DNA from: Limnomonas spitsbergensis
Lineage: Eukaryota > Chlorophyta > Chlorophyceae > Chlamydomonadales
Length of the DNA: 64,000 nt
Assembly (NCBI GenBank): GCA_037349105.1
Contig: JAYJMM010000102.1
Span: 3,286,001 to 3,350,000, forward strand
Reading direction: 5' to 3'
In this document: piece by piece, positions 13,201-23,084 of the stretch
Numbering within the stretch: the first letter of the stretch is position 1
How the letters are laid out: every line of letters begins with the position of its first letter
Translations under genes and position numbers: made by a program
Notes under the pieces: generated by a model
The model's database searches: none
Seen by the model: the letters and a program-made list of their open reading frames with translations, nothing else
What the model was told of the DNA's origin: nothing

Positions 13201-15379
13201 AGAACACTCACCCAAGCCTGTTGCGGCAGAGAATCGTGAGGGGTCAATGGAGCTGGATATCCCCATACACATGCTGAGGGAAAAGGTGATGAACTACCAG
13301 CAGAAGCTCAAAGGAATGGCCAGGCAGTCAAGGATTGCCTGGCAGATGAGAATGACCAGGCAACTGAGGATGATGAAGCGTCGCTTGGCAAAGAAACTGC
13401 AGACGCTGTTGCCACGAGGCAGGGCAGCTGACAATGACGTGGATGAAGCTAGGAGCAGCAGGTCTCCGGTGCCAGCACCCGTGGACAACAGCAGCAGCAG
13501 GAATGTGTGCCTGGTATCATTCCCTGCTGCGGTGCCTGCAGATGTGGAGATGGCCAGGCTCAGGGAGGATCGCGCAACAGGTGACCGTCAGCAGCGGATG
13601 GACACCCGCGATGCCATGCGTCAGGCCATGAGGCATTACCCCGGAAGCGTATGCATGTTCTGCGGGTGCGAGTGCGAGCACAGCGACAGTGCATGTGAGC
13701 ACCTCATGGATGCCAACATCCAGAGGGGGCTGGAGCCGGGTGAGGACCCGGCTGAGGCCAGTGATGCAGTGATTGCAGAGGAAACAATGCGGATTGCGGT
13801 GAAGCTGGCCGGGCCAGCAGATCCGGCCGCAGGCGCGCGCAGGGTGCCAGTGCAAGACCGCTCCCTGTCCGCGGAGAAAGGGAAGCTGGCTGATGACACG
13901 GTGCGAGTTCAAGTGACACAAAAAGGAATTGGCCGAGGGGGACCGGTGCTCGCGGATCCCAGGAAGGGCCTGGGAGCTGAGCAGCGGTCGACGCAAGGGG
14001 GAGGAACCCCAGAGCTGATCTTGGATCCAGCAGCTGAGGTATCCCAGAGCAGTGATACAGGGCGGGACTGTGGTCCAGACGCCGCTGTGCAGCAGAATCC
14101 GCCCAGAGGGGCAAGGACTGCGCAGCGGGTCAAGGAGGAGTCCAGCCAAAGTAACCAAAGGGCGGATGTTGCCGCAGGCCCAGAGGGGCTTGCAGGCCGG
14201 GACAAGGTCAGGGCAGGCGAGCCGCTGGTGAAAGCAGAGGTCAGTGTGGCCAGGCGCGGACCTGCAGAAGTCAAGCGCGAGGGGGCAGGAGCCAAACCAG
14301 CGATGGCCGGGCAGGTTTTGCAGGAGAGCGATGAACCGCGGATCCAGAGCAAAAGGGTGGCTGTGCCGGTGGGAAAGCCGGGGGCTGACATGATGTGGGA
14401 AGAAGAGCTGTCAGATCCCATTCCAGAGGTGCAAGTGCAAAAGGGGCCGCAGCTGAGGGCAGGGCTGCATTCGAGGAGGCAGCTGAGGCCGCGCCGCACT
14501 CCAGTCAGGAGGGTGGTAGGGTCCACGGTGTATGGAACACCCCTGTCCAGGTTTCCCCCCAGTGTGGGCAGGCCTGTGCAGAGATCCAAGGAGGGATTTA
14601 GCGGCCCAGTGAAGAGAGGCGGCAGCCAAGGGGGCGGCCTGTATGGATTTTCCAATAATCCAGTGTGGGCACAGGAGGAAGGCCCCAGAGAGTCAGAGCA
14701 CTCCAGGGCGGTGAAGGTGGCAGATCTACAGGAGCTGATTAAGGAGGATCTGCAGCCGATCGGCTGGAGGGGGATTCTGCGGTGGGCGGCGAACCTGTGG
14801 AAGCAAGTTTGCTCCAGGTATTTCTCCCACTTCAGCGATCAAGTGAATGCGATTGAGGAATTCAGGGCCCATCATCTGAGGGAGTGGGCAACGAAGGCCA
14901 TGATGGGGATTCCACATACGGGGCAGGACAGGGCGACGCTGTTGGCCGCCCTTGGACAGGCGTCCAAGGGAGGAGCAGGACGCGAGGCAGCCCTGGCCGT
15001 TAAGGCCTTCGCAGATGAGTGGGGCAATGGGGTGAAAGGAGATCAGGAGGAGCCTGGATCTGAACCCGAGGATGAAGAAGTGGAGGATCAAGAGTGGGAA
15101 GGGTATGAAACAGCTGTGCAGCAACCAGAGGAGCTCAGGGAGGTCCAAAGGTGGCAGCAGCAGGCAAGGGCCGCGCCCACCCCAGGGTCCAGAGAGGCCA
15201 GAGAGGAGGTGCTGTCAGATTCCTGGGTCAGGAATTACACAGGAGGGACACAGACAAGCTGGCAGAGCCAGGAGCCGCCCAGGGGGCAGGCAGACGGCAG
15301 GGAACAGCCTAGCTGGCAGAGCCAGGAGCCGCCCAGGGGGCAGGCAGACGGAAAGAAACAGCCAAGCTGGCAAAGCTAG
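10262..15379 (+). CDS. Gag-like protein of split-repeat element (truncated by nonsense codon)
   Basis: An ATG at 10262 (MAECNLHPD) opens a 1705-codon frame. Three diverged copies of a roughly 250-residue block share motifs such as GIGRGGPV, EVSQSS and an EEELSDP box (about nt 10262-11000, 11040-11640 and 13700-14440). The middle holds a 29-residue tandem repeat. From residue 1131 a zinc-knuckle-like Cys/His cluster (CMFCGCECEHSDSAC) follows a basic stretch near 13300-13400. The C-terminus is an 18-residue repeat ending at a TAG (15377) that differs from its sister units by one C-to-T change. The N-terminal RHQHPD...RRSGRV motif is shared with the second element at 61.4 kb. No enzyme domain is seen. 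Assignment as Gag rests on position, the zinc-binding cluster and the capsid-like downstream part; sequence alone does not name the family. Confidence 0.7.
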   Translation: MAECNLHPDRHQHPDAQRRSGRVWGLEPGADLIEVADSLIAEETLRMAEKLAGPVDPAAGACKVSGPDHFLPRAAGMLADGAVCVTRTGVGREGPLPADSRSNLESEQVPTQAGTPDLILDQVAEVSQSSGIRRDSNPDTAPQQIPSRVTRVAQRVLGVLCQPEHKAEIAAAPEGLAGRFQPGGEEMESRRVPAVVKREGAVAQPAVTRQVLQASAEPLAALKKSAVPVGKPWADLISEEELSDPVREERGQRPKTGLDSEQQIALEGEAMRISRGQAGIEDPAALGCKVPSADQAWPKSVGQPDGTVGAEVSHKGIGRGGPVPQSTLDIPRQGLEYAQWLRQGGRTPELTLDSAAEVSQTSGSDRDSGPEGAPQQDLPSGAGAARRVMNKPDHGDQGAGASAAPERAAECEGARDLGSGPEYATQKRLLRVASAAQCVKKENGTMPRGGGQVIRKPADLQAVGRAKDATAKWPPIKRKEDLAQPIGWNMLGQWIAGVWKVACDAVITLTEEFPALQGEQDLYWTEVQGDDQNDPEQVRLRSLAVRQQCTPLEAVTRRVKQPGGQVTPSGWSMFDILSSDGEPSPRDLQQAWGRAFSPRRDSPVASEQLRLISSDLTGRAEHRPGPRRASEADDYARFGVVPEQDKQDQEDQTVVAGGCEPGQLQVQAPRLCLQREAAPVTPVVAGGCEPGQLQVQATRLCLQREAATVTPVVAGGCEPGQLQVQATRHCLHREAAPVTPVVAGGCEPGQLQVQAPRLCLQREAGTVTPVVAGGCEPGQLQVQATRHCLQREAGPVTPVVAGGCEPGQLQVQAPQLCLQREAAPVTPVVAGGCEPGHMHLWEQKLNQQVAKEPAESREIEAHVHRQAPVSVQMHQPEEDGPFTPLVAAAPGGGQVATPEPGAAQQAIIWLGAPKGVAGVPTAADGPSQSQVEASGLKGGHAGNLPEGLAVQGPTEGARQAIPGTRETSPTSQGSAHGEPREHSPKPVAAENREGSMELDIPIHMLREKVMNYQQKLKGMARQSRIAWQMRMTRQLRMMKRRLAKKLQTLLPRGRAADNDVDEARSSRSPVPAPVDNSSSRNVCLVSFPAAVPADVEMARLREDRATGDRQQRMDTRDAMRQAMRHYPGSVCMFCGCECEHSDSACEHLMDANIQRGLEPGEDPAEASDAVIAEETMRIAVKLAGPADPAAGARRVPVQDRSLSAEKGKLADDTVRVQVTQKGIGRGGPVLADPRKGLGAEQRSTQGGGTPELILDPAAEVSQSSDTGRDCGPDAAVQQNPPRGARTAQRVKEESSQSNQRADVAAGPEGLAGRDKVRAGEPLVKAEVSVARRGPAEVKREGAGAKPAMAGQVLQESDEPRIQSKRVAVPVGKPGADMMWEEELSDPIPEVQVQKGPQLRAGLHSRRQLRPRRTPVRRVVGSTVYGTPLSRFPPSVGRPVQRSKEGFSGPVKRGGSQGGGLYGFSNNPVWAQEEGPRESEHSRAVKVADLQELIKEDLQPIGWRGILRWAANLWKQVCSRYFSHFSDQVNAIEEFRAHHLREWATKAMMGIPHTGQDRATLLAALGQASKGGAGREAALAVKAFADEWGNGVKGDQEEPGSEPEDEEVEDQEWEGYETAVQQPEELREVQRWQQQARAAPTPGSREAREEVLSDSWVRNYTGGTQTSWQSQEPPRGQADGREQPSWQSQEPPRGQADGKKQPSWQS
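12221..12772 (+). repeat. 87-bp in-frame repeat in Gag-like frame
   Basis: Six full 87-bp units plus a partial seventh encode 29 residues each, with GGCEPGQLQVQA and a CLQREA block. Unit length keeps the frame. The relative at 62.7 kb has a single copy, so the array expanded in this element. Confidence 0.95.
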
Positions 15380-15700
15380 GAGCCGCCCAGGGGGCAGGCA
15401 GACGGCAGGGAACAGCCAAGCTGGCAGAGCCAGGAGCTGCCCAGGGGGCAGGCAGACGGAAAGAAACAGGCAAGCTGGCAAAGCCAGGAGCCGCCCAGGG
15501 GGCAAGCATACGGCAGGGAACAGCCAAGCTGGCAGAGCCAGGAGCCGCCCAGGGGGCAGGCATACGGCAGGGAACAGCCAAGCTGGCAGAGCCAGGAGCC
15601 GCCCAGGAGGCAGGCAGACGGAAATAAAAGCCAAGCTGGCAGAGCCAGGAGCCGCCCAGGGGGCAGGCAGACGGCAGGGAACAGCTAACATGGCAGAGCC
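15258..15700 (+). repeat. 54-bp in-frame repeat near end of Gag-like frame
   Basis: About eight units of 54 bp encode an 18-residue SWQSQEPPRGQ... repeat. One unit has a stop (15377-15379) and another lacks one base near 15629. The repeat therefore carries both lesions that split the original frame. Confidence 0.95.
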
Positions 15701-17115
15701 AGGAGCCGCCCAGGGGGCCGGCAGAATACGGCAGGAGGACACAGCCAGACGGGCCAGGCCAGAGGCCGCCCAGGGGGCAGGCAGAATCCGGCAGAGGATC
15801 ACAGCCTCGGGAGTCTGGCCCAGAGGAGATAAAAAGCAGAGATGAGGCTGATCAGCCGCCACCCGAGGGGAGCAGAGGCTCCACGGGCAGGGCCGGCAGA
15901 CAGTCGTCCGGGGGCGGACAAGCCCAAGATGGGGCTGGCCGCAGAAACAGCCAGTACCAGCGCAGCCCATCAGGGGGCGACAGTAGCGGATCTGGATCAG
16001 ACTCCAGGTCAGACGAGTCGGGGTCAGGTGGAGCGGACAGGCGCAGGCCAGGGGCCAGGCGGGAGTCCAGCGACCAGGAAATGAAGAGGCTCGATAGGGA
16101 GCAGGCAAGGATGAACCTGCAGGTGATGCATCAGATGTACCTGCAGCTGGCAGGGGTGGCCAAATATACCAAAATCCCAGCTATCCAAGGCAACGTGCCG
16201 GTGTTGGATATGTCACACCCGGGCGCGGTTGCAGCCAAGAAATATTGCCAGGCGTGTGGCTATTGGGGATCACACAACAGGCTGGCGCTGTCGGATGAAC
16301 CACCGGCGCTGGACGTGGTGGCAGGGGAAATTGTGGGATCTTGCCAGTCACCCTCGGCCATGGCCATGCTCGTGCGATCCCTGGCCAGGTTGTGGAACAA
16401 CAAGCCTGCCAGTGTGGGGCCGTTGATGGCGGCCATCAGGGCAGCGCCCCACGCAGGGGACAGGGCCACCAAGGACATGGAAAGGATCGGGCGGCAGTGG
16501 GCCGCTCCAGCAGAGGAGCAGTGCTGTGAGGTTTCCCTTCTTACCCTGTGGATCAGGGTGATAAAGGAGGAGGTGGGGAAGCCAAACTCGGATGAGAGAT
16601 CCGCGATCACCAACCTCAAGCTGGGAGTCAAAACAACCTTGGATCCAGAGGTCGAGCCAGAGGAGACAGTGGAGGCGTTTGCGCACAGAGTACTGTCCAC
16701 AGCAGAGTTGCTGCAGATCTCCAGGGATGCGGTGGACTACTTTGGCAGAAGGCACTCGGTCTCGCACATGTTCTATGAGGGGCTGCCAGTGGCCACCAGG
16801 GGCAAGCTGAGCACGTTCGTAATCACGGTGCCAGGGTACTTGAATATGACCGATGAGGAGCAGATCACTGTACTGACGCAGCAGGTGGTGCTGTGGGAGA
16901 AGTTCGCCCTGGAAATGGGGGACCTGTCTGTCACAGATCACAGGCCTGCGGCAGAAGAGGAGAATGAGACGGAAGAGGGGGAAGAGACGGAAGAGGAAGA
17001 AGAGGAGCGAGAGGCTTCTTGGAAGCAGAGACTTTTTGGAGGAAGATATTCCTTGGATGAGGAGAGGCCAGTGTCACCCCGTGAGCGGTCCATAGATGGG
17101 CCAAGGTGGCGCTAG
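15380..17115 (+). pseudogene. 3' continuation of Gag-like frame, capsid-like part
   Basis: After the TAG at 15377 the same reading continues, then moves to another frame after a one-base loss near 15629, and runs open to the TAG at 17113-17115. The methionine at 16081 begins a 344-residue frame, but in-frame coding extends upstream through a Pro/Gly/Ser-rich segment, so it is probably not a true start. It has a CxxC (YCQACGYWG, nt about 16243), a helical body resembling retroelement capsid, a Glu-rich stretch near 16950-17010 and a basic C-terminus. No protease or polymerase follows. Most likely the element once made one protein of about 2,280 residues. A sequencing error could mimic either lesion. 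Confidence 0.65.
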
Positions 17116-17696
17116 GCTTCCAACAAAGAAGAGGAATTGGCACTTGAAGGGTGCACCGATACCTGAACCTCAGGGAAGGCCAAGCCCAGAGCGGCAAGGC
17201 TGCTGAGCATGTGACGGTACTCACACCGCAACCGGCCGGAAAGGGCAGAGGCTGAGCAGCAGAAGACGCTTTCAGGCACAGCGCACCTGGTCCTAGTGCA
17301 CGGCAGGTGCTGGGCCGGAGGCCAGCGAGTCAATGGCGGTTTATGCTAGGTGGCGACAAGACCTAGAGCAGCGACGGGTTACGAAAATTTGTTTCTCAAG
17401 AGCCGCAGCAGCAAGGCTGCGGTAGTACATATGCTAGCGCATGGACGACAAGACTTGATTTTGTGGAGTAGTGATAGTACCCAAGGGGGCAGAAGCCGCT
17501 GCTGCGGCGCGCATTTCCTGTGGCCGTAAAGACCAGGCGTCTATGGCGCAGTGGGGCGAGAGCAGCGGTTATACTTAGCCTGGCCTAATGATTCTGATTA
17601 ACAGCCAAGTTTGGTGATGAGCAACTGAGATGCTTAGAATGACGCGCAGTATGTGTGCATTGCTTGCAGAGATTATGTGAATTTGCCTTGAAGGAA

Positions 17697-17855
17697 GCCT
17701 GAACCAGGCAGATGCGTTTGGACGGCCTGAACCAGGCAGATTTGTGTATATGGCCTGAACCAGGCAGATGCGTGTGGACGGCCTGAACCAGGCAGATTTG
17801 TGTATATGGCCTGAACCAGGCAGATGCGTGTAGAAGGCCTGAACCAGGCAGATTT
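17697..17855. repeat. 28-bp hairpin-forming tandem repeat
   Basis: Six 28-bp units each contain gcctgaaccaggc, which folds as a 5-bp stem with a 3-base loop. The array sits in the non-coding segment just before B1. A role in replication or packaging of the element is possible but only inferred. Confidence 0.85.
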
Positions 17856-17980
17856 GCTTTGATACTTTTGATCTTCTGAGGTGTACATATTGCCAGAAGT
17901 TTCTTCCTAACAGTACCGACCCCTTTCTTCCGGCTCCCAGCGCATGCCCGATAGGCTTAACGCTGAGGAGCGGGGGGGCG

Positions 17981-18201
17981 AGTGAAGTAGTAGGGGCGGT
18001 ACCCACGAGACAGGGACACCCAGACTTACCCCTAGGCAGAGAGACTTCCTGCTAGGGCTGAACCTTACAGTAGCCAGTTAACAGCTCTTGTCTGAAGTAC
18101 AAGGAGCCTGTTTGTGAGTAGAAGGACACCTCTCTAAGGCGCCTTTACCGGAGATTACGGAGTTTACCATATTGGCGCGTTTACTGCTTTATGGTGCGAC
18201 A
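17981..18201 (+). repeat. B1 repeat of split-repeat element
   Basis: 221 bp from agtgaagtag to ggtgcgaca, repeated at 18834-19054. It joins A2 through the junction gaca-gc-tgtc, which is what a circular intermediate joining the two ends of the element would contain. Confidence 0.95.
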
Positions 18202-18833
18202 GCTGTCACGGTATATTACGGTACACGTGCCAAAACCGTTTAGGCCGCAGTTTGCGACCGCGGAGGCTTCGCAGCTTCCCTGCGGATCCTCCTTATTTGA
18301 ATAGGAACCTAGAAACCCGCTTACGCCAGGGGTTTAGCTGTCCCGTACTCTGAATTGGGCCTGCCGGGTCCCTGTATCCCGGCAATTGCCTAAACTAGTT
18401 ACTTCGTCCCTTTCAAAAGGACAGACCTCTTATGTAACAAGCTCCGGCCGTCATCCAATGCACGAGGCCTGAGTTGTTCATAACGTCAGTACCTATATCA
18501 AGTCAAGACTAGCTCAACCTCCGCTGAGATAGCAGAAGAACAAGACCTCAGTTGAGGAACGAGATCCCTGCAGAACAGTAGTTTGCAGTCTACGATCCCG
18601 TACCCCTCACCGCGTGTGACGCGGTAAGTGCACCTGATATTGCCCAGCTGGATCGCGACCATACAGCCAGAAAGCCGGTGCCTCCCAAAGATATTGCCTG
18701 ACATTCAAATACAAGTTTAGAAGCTTAACTCGTTGAGCACCCGCAGCCAGTGAGTAGTCACGAAGTCTGCCCGTAGGCACCCATCACTGTCGTGAGGGAG
18801 AAGTCCGCCACGGACCTGATGCGCACATCTCGT
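18202..18833 (+). repeat. A2 repeat of split-repeat element
   Basis: 632-bp copy of A1, lying between B1 and B2. Differences from A1 are isolated substitutions (for example near 18474, 18583 and 18779). It lacks the second inverted-repeat arm that follows A1. Confidence 0.95.
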
Positions 18834-19054
18834 AGTGAAGTAGTAGGGGCGGTACCCACGAGACAGGGACACCCAGACTTACCCCTAGGCAGAGAGACTT
18901 CCTGCTAGGGCTGAACCTTACAGTAGCCAGTTAACAGCTCTTGTCTGAAGTACAAGGAGCCTGTTTGTGAGTAGAAGGACACCTCTCTAAGGCGCCTTTA
19001 CCGGAGATTACGGAGTTTACCATATTGGCGCGTTTACTGCTTTATGGTGCGACA
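18834..19054 (+). repeat. B2 repeat and right end of element
   Basis: 221-bp copy of B1. It ends ggtgcgaca, after which unrelated genomic sequence (cggcccttgag) begins. This defines the right border. Confidence 0.95.
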
Positions 19055-19180
19055 CGGCCCTTGAGCAACCTCTACCTGTACTAGCAGGGGGTATTAGTAA
19101 GTTGCCAGGCAACACGGTGGCTGACAAACCGGCCCATAAGCTATACTCCCGCACATGATCCCAAACGCGTCCTTCTTGCT

Positions 19181-19235
19181 CAGACGACGTGGTCGCGCCA
19201 TTTTTAGCACGGCCCAGTGGTGTGATGTCATTGAT
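19181..19235 (+). mobile_element. LINE 3' tail, short copy
   Basis: It matches the family tail: gacgtggtcgcgccatt, then a ggcccagtggtgtgatgtca block ending attgatg. Other tails in the window share the gggcccagaggtgtaacgtcattgac pattern. It is a severely 5'-truncated insertion. Confidence 0.65.
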
Positions 19236-19619
19236 GTGGGTTCAGCCAGTGCCAAGTCTTTACATGAGTACCCATGTACCGGTACAAAAAGTTTTCTTAT
19301 TACCGGTATTAATTCCAAGTTGAAGAAGCTGCAGGTAGTACAGCCATTCCCCAGCCCCCACCTCCCAAACACAAGGATTCATCCGCTAATCTAAACCCAG
19401 TTACCGTAACTTATTGATGGTCTCGCCTTCATAAAAACTACACTTACACCATTCGGTAAAAAAAAACTAAATGACTGCCTCACACTAAGGCAAAAGATGT
19501 TTACGGTTCAGACCTTACACCTGTGAAACCTGCAAAAAATGCCCGGCCACCTGTTCATCTCACTGTGTACCTCAACAATCTACCGGTACACTTCACTCGG
19601 CCTACTGGCAGCTCACGCT

Positions 19620-20352
19620 TCGACAGAACACCGGAGGGCGCACATGGTGCGGTGAGCTGATGGAGGCGTGGAAGGAGTTGGAACGTGGAGCAGCTGCCCT
19701 CAAACTGTGTGAACCTAGTGAACGCAGCCAACAAGCAGGTGCAGGCTCAGGCGACTGGCAGAGGAGACCCCAGGGACCCTGCCATCAAGCACAGGTCTGC
19801 GGCCGCCTACCACGCTTGGTTCCAATCTGCGGCAGGCGCCGTGTTGGCGCAAGCTAGGAGCCGCACCAGCAATAGGGCGTGCGCTTGTGTGCCCACATTC
19901 GCACAAACTTACGGCTTAGCACGGCTGACACGCTGCTGCCAGCGGTGTTGGGCAAGGGGAGATGGCGAGCATGTGGAGGATGCGCTGCATGTCTGCTTTG
20001 AGTGCCCTAGCGTGAAGGAGAGGCTTAGGGAGAGAGGTTGGACAGGACCCCTGGAGGGCGCCACAGACTTTCAATAGTTGTACCGGGGCAGGCTTGGGTG
20101 AGAGGCTCTGACTTTTGTTGAGGATGTAGTAGGCTTTACTGAGGCCTAATTTGCTGTTTTCCTTTTCCTACTTGGGGAATAGGCTTGAGAGGGGTAGAGA
20201 TACTTCGGGCTGCCTTTTCCTTTTGGGGGGATATTTCTTTCTCCTTTGTGTTCTTCTCCTTCTTTCCCTCTTACCGTAAGTTCCTTTTCTTTTGGGCGCT
20301 CACGTGGCCGAGCCATTTTCATCAGGGCCCAGAGGTGTTATGTCATTGACTT
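19620..20352 (+). mobile_element. LINE 3' fragment with C-terminal zinc motif
   Basis: The frame 19685-20077 encodes the end of a LINE polyprotein. It contains a CQRCWARGDGEHVEDALH stretch followed by CFECP, the Cys/His arrangement that closes many non-LTR reverse transcriptases. A 3' UTR follows, ending in the family tail at about 20294-20352. The frame is cut 5' and no polymerase domain remains. A second, opposite-strand copy at 52.8-53.8 kb shows the same coding and tail order. Confidence 0.7.
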
Positions 20353-20454
20353 TACTAGTAACACTTGCCACGTGGCGTCAAAGTGTTCAGGAGAATTATG
20401 GGGAGGGGGTGGGCAGGACCACAGGACGGAACCAGATTACCCAAGACTTTCATA

Positions 20455-20705
20455 AGTTGTACATCCCACCCATGCCTGCCCCCGTCCTCGAGTTGTACCA
20501 AGGCAGGCTTGGGTGGGATGCCCTGGGTTTCGTGGAAGACGTGGTAGATATTGTTGAGGCGAAGACGTTCTTAGAGGTTGGAACTTTCTTTGCCAGCCTT
20601 TTGTCCATCCCTTCACTTTATTTCTCCCTGTTCTTGCCCCTTTCGGTCAGACGCCCACGCAGCCGAGCCTTTTTCAGCAGGGCCCAGAGGTGTAACATCA
20701 TTGCC
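20455..20705 (+). mobile_element. LINE 3' fragment, second stacked copy
   Basis: It starts within the family's last codons (GRLGWDALGFVEDVVDI) and runs to the tail (cagggcccagaggtgtaac). It lies directly after the previous copy, so these are successive 5'-truncated insertions in the same orientation. Confidence 0.7.
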
Positions 20706-20706
20706 T

Positions 20707-20920
20707 GGTGCAAAGAGTGGGATGCCTTAGCTTTCCTGCATTTGGTCGCCGTTGATGAGGGCAAGGCGCTAGAGGGCTGGGGTTTCTGCCTTCCCTTTGT
20801 TTTTAGCCCTGTTCCTTTGTCACTCTCTCTCGTCTTCTCTTTAGATTACAACCAGACAGTTCAATGCCCATCAGCCTGAGCTTTTTTTGGCAGGGCCCCG
20901 AGGTGAATTGACATACCATG
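20707..20920 (+). mobile_element. LINE 3' fragment, third stacked copy
   Basis: It begins at the WDALAF codons and ends in a weaker tail (ggcagggccccgaggtgaattgaca). It is more diverged than its two neighbours. Confidence 0.55.
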
Positions 20921-21158
20921 TCACTTGCTGTGTAAGGCTCGGCGTATGGATCCATAGTGACCTATATCTACAACCTGATTCATTGCTGCCTGAGCCTTGC
21001 GTCATAATGGTGCACGAGTGGCTTGTCTTACGCTGAACCAGATCATGGCCACATGGAAGAACGGTATGAGCAAACTGGTCTCATGCACCCGCATGGAACG
21101 TGAATGAATAATGCGTACGATTGTCAGACAGGATGCATGATTTGGGGGGCATATTCGT

Positions 21159-21174
21159 GGTGTTTAAAAACACC
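21159..21174 (-). terminator. Histone H3 mRNA 3' hairpin
   Basis: On the minus strand ggtgttt-tt-aaacacc is a perfect palindrome 29 bases after the H3 stop. The H4 gene has a near-identical element. Volvocalean histone mRNAs are known to end in such hairpins rather than long poly(A) tails. Confidence 0.8.
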
Positions 21175-21202
21175 GGTTGAAGAGATTCAAGGCATGGAAG
21201 GT

Positions 21203-22203
<1,001 letters not shown>

Positions 22204-22260
22204 ACAACCCCAGATCGCCACCCGCCCCATCGTTGCACCACATCATACCCTCTCCTTAAC

Positions 22261-22277
22261 CGGTGTTTTTCAACACC
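22261..22277 (+). terminator. Histone H4 mRNA 3' hairpin
   Basis: cggtgtttttcaacacc forms a 6-bp stem (ggtgtt/aacacc). It matches the H3 element in sequence (ccggtgttttt...aacacca) and position. Confidence 0.8.
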
Positions 22278-22280
22278 AAC

Positions 22281-23084
22281 CAAGTACGACCAATCTCAGC
22301 ATTCTCCAGCACCTTACCTTTCAATTATGCTCATGTCAAGGCAGCACACATACCTAATCGTTGAAACATTAGGGTTGGTATCCATGTGAGATCAGAGGGA
22401 AGCCCCCCCCCCCTTGCCTAGATTTGCTTCCCCCTCATTTGCGGCCGTGTGAGAGCTTGTTGATCGTGTGCTTTTCCTGTTCCTGCTCGCCTTTTCTCAG
22501 CTGCCGGGCCCCATGTGTACCCGGGCTGCTTTTTGTGTTGGCGTCTCAGGCTTCTAGGGTTGGGCGGCCGGCCTCACTCCTCGTAAAGTAAAAATGCTCC
22601 AACTATTGGGATGCCTCATGGTCGAGGGTTCGTGACCGTTCGGCCCTCACTCTTCGGCCAGGAAAGTAGTCATGTCAACACGAAGTGGTGGGACAGTGGG
22701 ACACCCTGACTGCATAGACCTGTACATAGACTGGCCCCGAGTGCATCATATAATGTGCAAACTCTTTGATAGATAAAAATAATGGCCCACTGTTACAGGT
22801 TTGTGGTTGCACATGACCTATTTCTAGGGGCGATATCATACGCGTGTGGCTTGTCTGTGAGCACACTTTATGATCCACGCCTCAACGGCAAGCCGTGACA
22901 GGTGTTGTGAGCGGTGTGCCGTACTGTTGGCCAACATGTTGGTTGGTGACGGTCGCCCAGTAGGAAACGGATCCCTCTTCTCGGCCGCGGCCCCCAAATA
23001 AGTATGCTGCAGGTTATCGCTGCAACCTGCAACGGAGTGGCTGAATGAATTGAGGGCCCAAGTCATTCTAGACGTAGAAGTCGA
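22281..23084. other. Intergenic, H4 to Gln-rich gene
   Basis: No gene is recognised. Segment 22515-22575 (cgggctgctttttg ... gggcggccggcctca) recurs degenerately at 49650-49725, so it belongs to a dispersed repeat. The promoter of the following gene should be in its right part. Confidence 0.6.

Larger units (their letters stand above)
8948..19054 (+). mobile_element. Split-direct-repeat retroelement (DIRS/PAT/TOC-like), non-autonomous
   Basis: The order is A1 (8948-9579), internal region, B1 (17981-18201), A2 (18202-18833), B2 (18834-19054). A1 and A2 are both 632 bp and nearly identical. B1 and B2 are both 221 bp and nearly identical. This A1...B1-A2-B2 arrangement is the split direct repeat known from PAT-, Ngaro- and TOC-type members of the DIRS order, which insert with a tyrosine recombinase and leave no target duplication. 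No target duplication flanks it. The tips read TGTC and GACA. The 8.4-kb interior encodes only a Gag-like protein; I find no reverse transcriptase, RNase H or recombinase, so it would need help from a complete relative. High identity of the repeat pairs suggests recent activity. Confidence 0.85.

Noticed and set aside
12050..13272. Minus-strand open frames of 240-350 codons
   Set aside because: They are reflections of the 87-bp in-frame repeat of the Gag-like gene on the plus strand.
8948..18833. Ordinary LTR retrotransposon with A1 and A2 as LTRs
   Set aside because: No target duplication flanks the A pair, and the B repeats on both sides of A2 are explained only by the split-repeat model.
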